A stretch of DNA of 64,000 nt from Vitellaria paradoxa (Eukaryota; Streptophyta; Magnoliopsida; Ericales; Sapotaceae). The DNA lies in assembly GCA_019916065.1 (NCBI GenBank), contig CM034242.1, positions 11,786,879 to 11,850,878 on the forward strand. Reading direction: 5' to 3'. Both the position numbers and the translations under genes were made by a program. Below the pieces are notes generated by a model. That model worked only from the letters and a program-made list of their open reading frames with translations. It was not told the DNA's origin and did not search any database. Below are positions 61,605 to 64,000 of this stretch, piece by piece. The first letter of the stretch is position 1. Every line of letters begins with the position of its first letter.

Positions 61605-64000
61605 TTGCCATGTGATGAAAGATTGCTATAGCATTTGATTTTGATCCTTCGGGAATTTTTTAAAGCCTCTAGACTTTTTATATGCGTGTGTGTCACCCAC
61701 CTTTGTATTCCTTTCTTTAATTGAAGATTCTTTTCCCCTACTGTACTATAATATATATATGCAATCTTTGATATGATGAAAGAAATGAATTCCCTTGTAC
61801 GTGATCAAAATTCAAGCTTAGTTTGGGGAAGAAATAAAAATTAACCTTTTTCTTTTTTTTTTCTTTTTTTTTTTTTGTAGGGAACAATTAGAAGTTTAAT
61901 TTTTTTTTTTAATTTTTGTGTGTTTGGGAAGAGAAAAAAAAAAAACTAGAACTAATTTCCTAGCTATTAATTTTTTAATTTTTTATTAATTTGATATTTT
62001 TATTTTTCATGATTTAAAAGAAGTTTAAAATATAAAATGATAAATATAATCATTTCAAAAAAAAAAGATTAAAGTTGAGAAGTTAGCTAGTTTCCCAAAC
62101 AAAGTCTCAGACTTCCTTTGGGAATATAGTCAGGAGATACTTAGTTTTTTTGACTTTTCTTCTTAAAAAATGATTAAATTTATACTTTTACATTTTAAAC
62201 TTTTTTTTTTAATTATGAAGGACAAAAATGTTAAATTAACAAAAAATAAAATAAAAATAAACTAATTACAAAAAAATTAACATTTTTTCTTTTCTAAACA
62301 CAAACAAAAATTAATATTTTTTTCTTCTCAAGCTAAGTCACGTGCTCATATGCCCATTGAATTTTATTCTTGAACAAAAATAGGAGTCAAATGGCAAATT
62401 GAGGTTGAATGGAATTTGGGTTTTTTGTCATATGTTAACAAATAAATAAATAAAAGGATGAACAAAGAGGAAGAAAATAAGAAAATCCAAACGCATATCA
62501 ATAAGATACAACTTGTCCTGACAAGCTAAGTCAATTGAGACAATTATAAAAGAAAAAGGATCTATGCGATAAATTGAAAAGATAACTAAAATTTAATAAC
62601 TGTCTATTCTATACTCTCTCTGAGAAATGAGATTTTTATTGATTGAAATAAATTAAAAGTATTTATTCGACACTAAAAATATTTTGTAATAAAAAATTAA
62701 ATAGTAAATCTAGTGATGAATCCTATCTTCATAACTAATATACTTGATCAATTCATGTGGTCATTAACTATATAAGAATTTGTTATCAACGTATAGTTTT
62801 AGTATGCACAAACGTTCCAACAATATCAATTACTATATATGATAATAGAAATTGTTTGTGTCTAAAGTCACATGCAAAAATATAATTTGGCCTATAAATA
62901 ACTTCAATGTAAATTTGTGAAGCAAGCTTATAAAAAAAAAAAAGTTGTTGGGCATGCACATAAGTTACTTTTGTGACCCATATCGGTGTGAGAAGTGCAT
63001 TTTGCTCAGATTAAGTAGCAAGCTTATGCACATGAAGGGTATGCGTATAGTAAGACATCAGACGTGCAATTTGGGTAATTTCTCTTATTTGAGCATCGCT
63101 TATATTTTAGTTGAACATACTTTAGTTGTCTTAGTGTATGAGTAAGCAGAACTGAACTTAGAGCTTGGTCACCTTATGGGTGTTTGTATTACGCTGCGTG
63201 TTTTGTGGGCAGAAAAAAACACAAAAAATAGCTTTCATATGCTTTGGATTTATAAGTTTTGAAACCGTGCAATGTAGGATAACATATGGATGTGATGTTT
63301 TCAAGTCAATTCCTACTCATAAACTCCACAATGATTTGTGATATAAAGATTTAGTTCTTGTTTTATTTTGGAATAATTTTGTTGTTAAACCTGCAACAAT
63401 TTAACAGATGCAAATAACTCCTTAAAAAAAGTGTATTTTGATATTCCTTAAAGTTGTAATCCTGTACTAATTTACTACAAATTATTCAACAACAGCACGT
63501 TTTAATTTTATTAGTCACTCTTATATAACACAATCACACACACAAAAAATAACTTTGTTGATTACCTTTTGCATAAACATAAGGCTGGTGAATGCAATAA
63601 TTAATAATAGATAACTATTCTAATTAAAATATAGAGACTTTTTTATACTATGTTCTGACTTTAAAGTTTCCAGTGACCTCGTATCAAGTAATCACTAAGT
63701 ACATGCAAAAAAAAAAATAAATAAAAAGAAATAAAGATTTTTAACATAGAAACCCTAATCAACCGAGGGAAAAAAAATTCAGAGTTCTGTACGGAAGAAC
63801 TAATTAAAACTCTTTCATTATATACAGGTTACAAGTTTCAAAACTACAAAGTTAGCCTAATCTAATTAACAATCCCTTGTGTATAAAACACTTGCTTCAT
63901 CTTGATGAACCTTTTTAGCGAAAAAAACAATTTTTAATTTGTTGAAGATCAATACACACATTTGAGATAACACTCTTGTAGTATTTCGGTGTATGATAAT
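61605..64000. other. Expansin 3' flank and intergenic DNA, no gene seen
   Basis: The expansin 3' UTR likely ends near 61800. Beyond it is AT-rich DNA with poly-A/T tracts. Reading frames are short (the longest, 66 codons at 62945, has no domain pattern). No feature recognised up to the window edge. Confidence 0.5.

Noticed and set aside
62945..63145. 66-aa reading frame near the window end
   Set aside because: Short, no motif, no splice partner.

Overview
This window looks like nuclear DNA of a eudicot plant. It is AT-rich and gene-poor, its genes have small exons with GT/AG introns, and it carries plant-type subtilases, a chloroplast PGRL1 gene, an alpha-expansin and a plant bHLH factor, with LTR retrotransposons and MITEs filling the space between genes. 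I found no CRISPR array, tRNA, rRNA or bacterial-type operon.

Layout. 1-3.7 kb: a broken subtilase whose 3' part is replaced by a 5'-truncated Copia element ending in a 345-bp LTR. 3.7-8.3 kb: AT-rich DNA with a ~1-kb hAT-like element and a ~140-bp tandem repeat. 8.77-11.0 kb: one intact, intronless subtilase gene (744 aa). 12.47-17.33 kb: a structurally complete but coding-dead Copia element with a perfect 5-bp target duplication. 17.6-18.25 kb: a subtilase relic. 18.5-24.6 kb: a Copia LTR/gag relic split by a 3.2-kb non-autonomous gag-only LTR element. 25.8-27.9 kb (minus): a three-exon Shg1/BOD1-like gene. 33.7-34.7 kb: a three-exon bHLH gene. 37.5-41.0 kb (minus): a subtilase fragment and a full-length subtilase pseudogene, the latter forming a ~3.4-kb inverted duplication with the intact gene. 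41.9-43.2 kb: a ~640-bp tandem duplication. 45.2-53.7 kb: the ten-exon PGRL1 gene. 55.7-61.6 kb: a three-exon alpha-expansin whose 4.5-kb second intron holds a solo LTR, a SINE with 17-bp target duplications and three MITEs.

The genes do not form one pathway. The main theme is a subtilase cluster (one intact, four broken copies) shaped by duplication, inversion, point decay and retrotransposon insertion. PGRL1 (cyclic electron flow), expansin (wall loosening), bHLH (transcription) and Shg1-like (probable chromatin role) are independent single genes. Exon limits were set by hand from GT/AG sites and reading phase. All four multi-exon models close in frame (723, 717, 990 and 825 coding bases). 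I see no convincing undescribed multi-gene system. The least familiar item is the gag-only element with an unrecognised downstream coding region.
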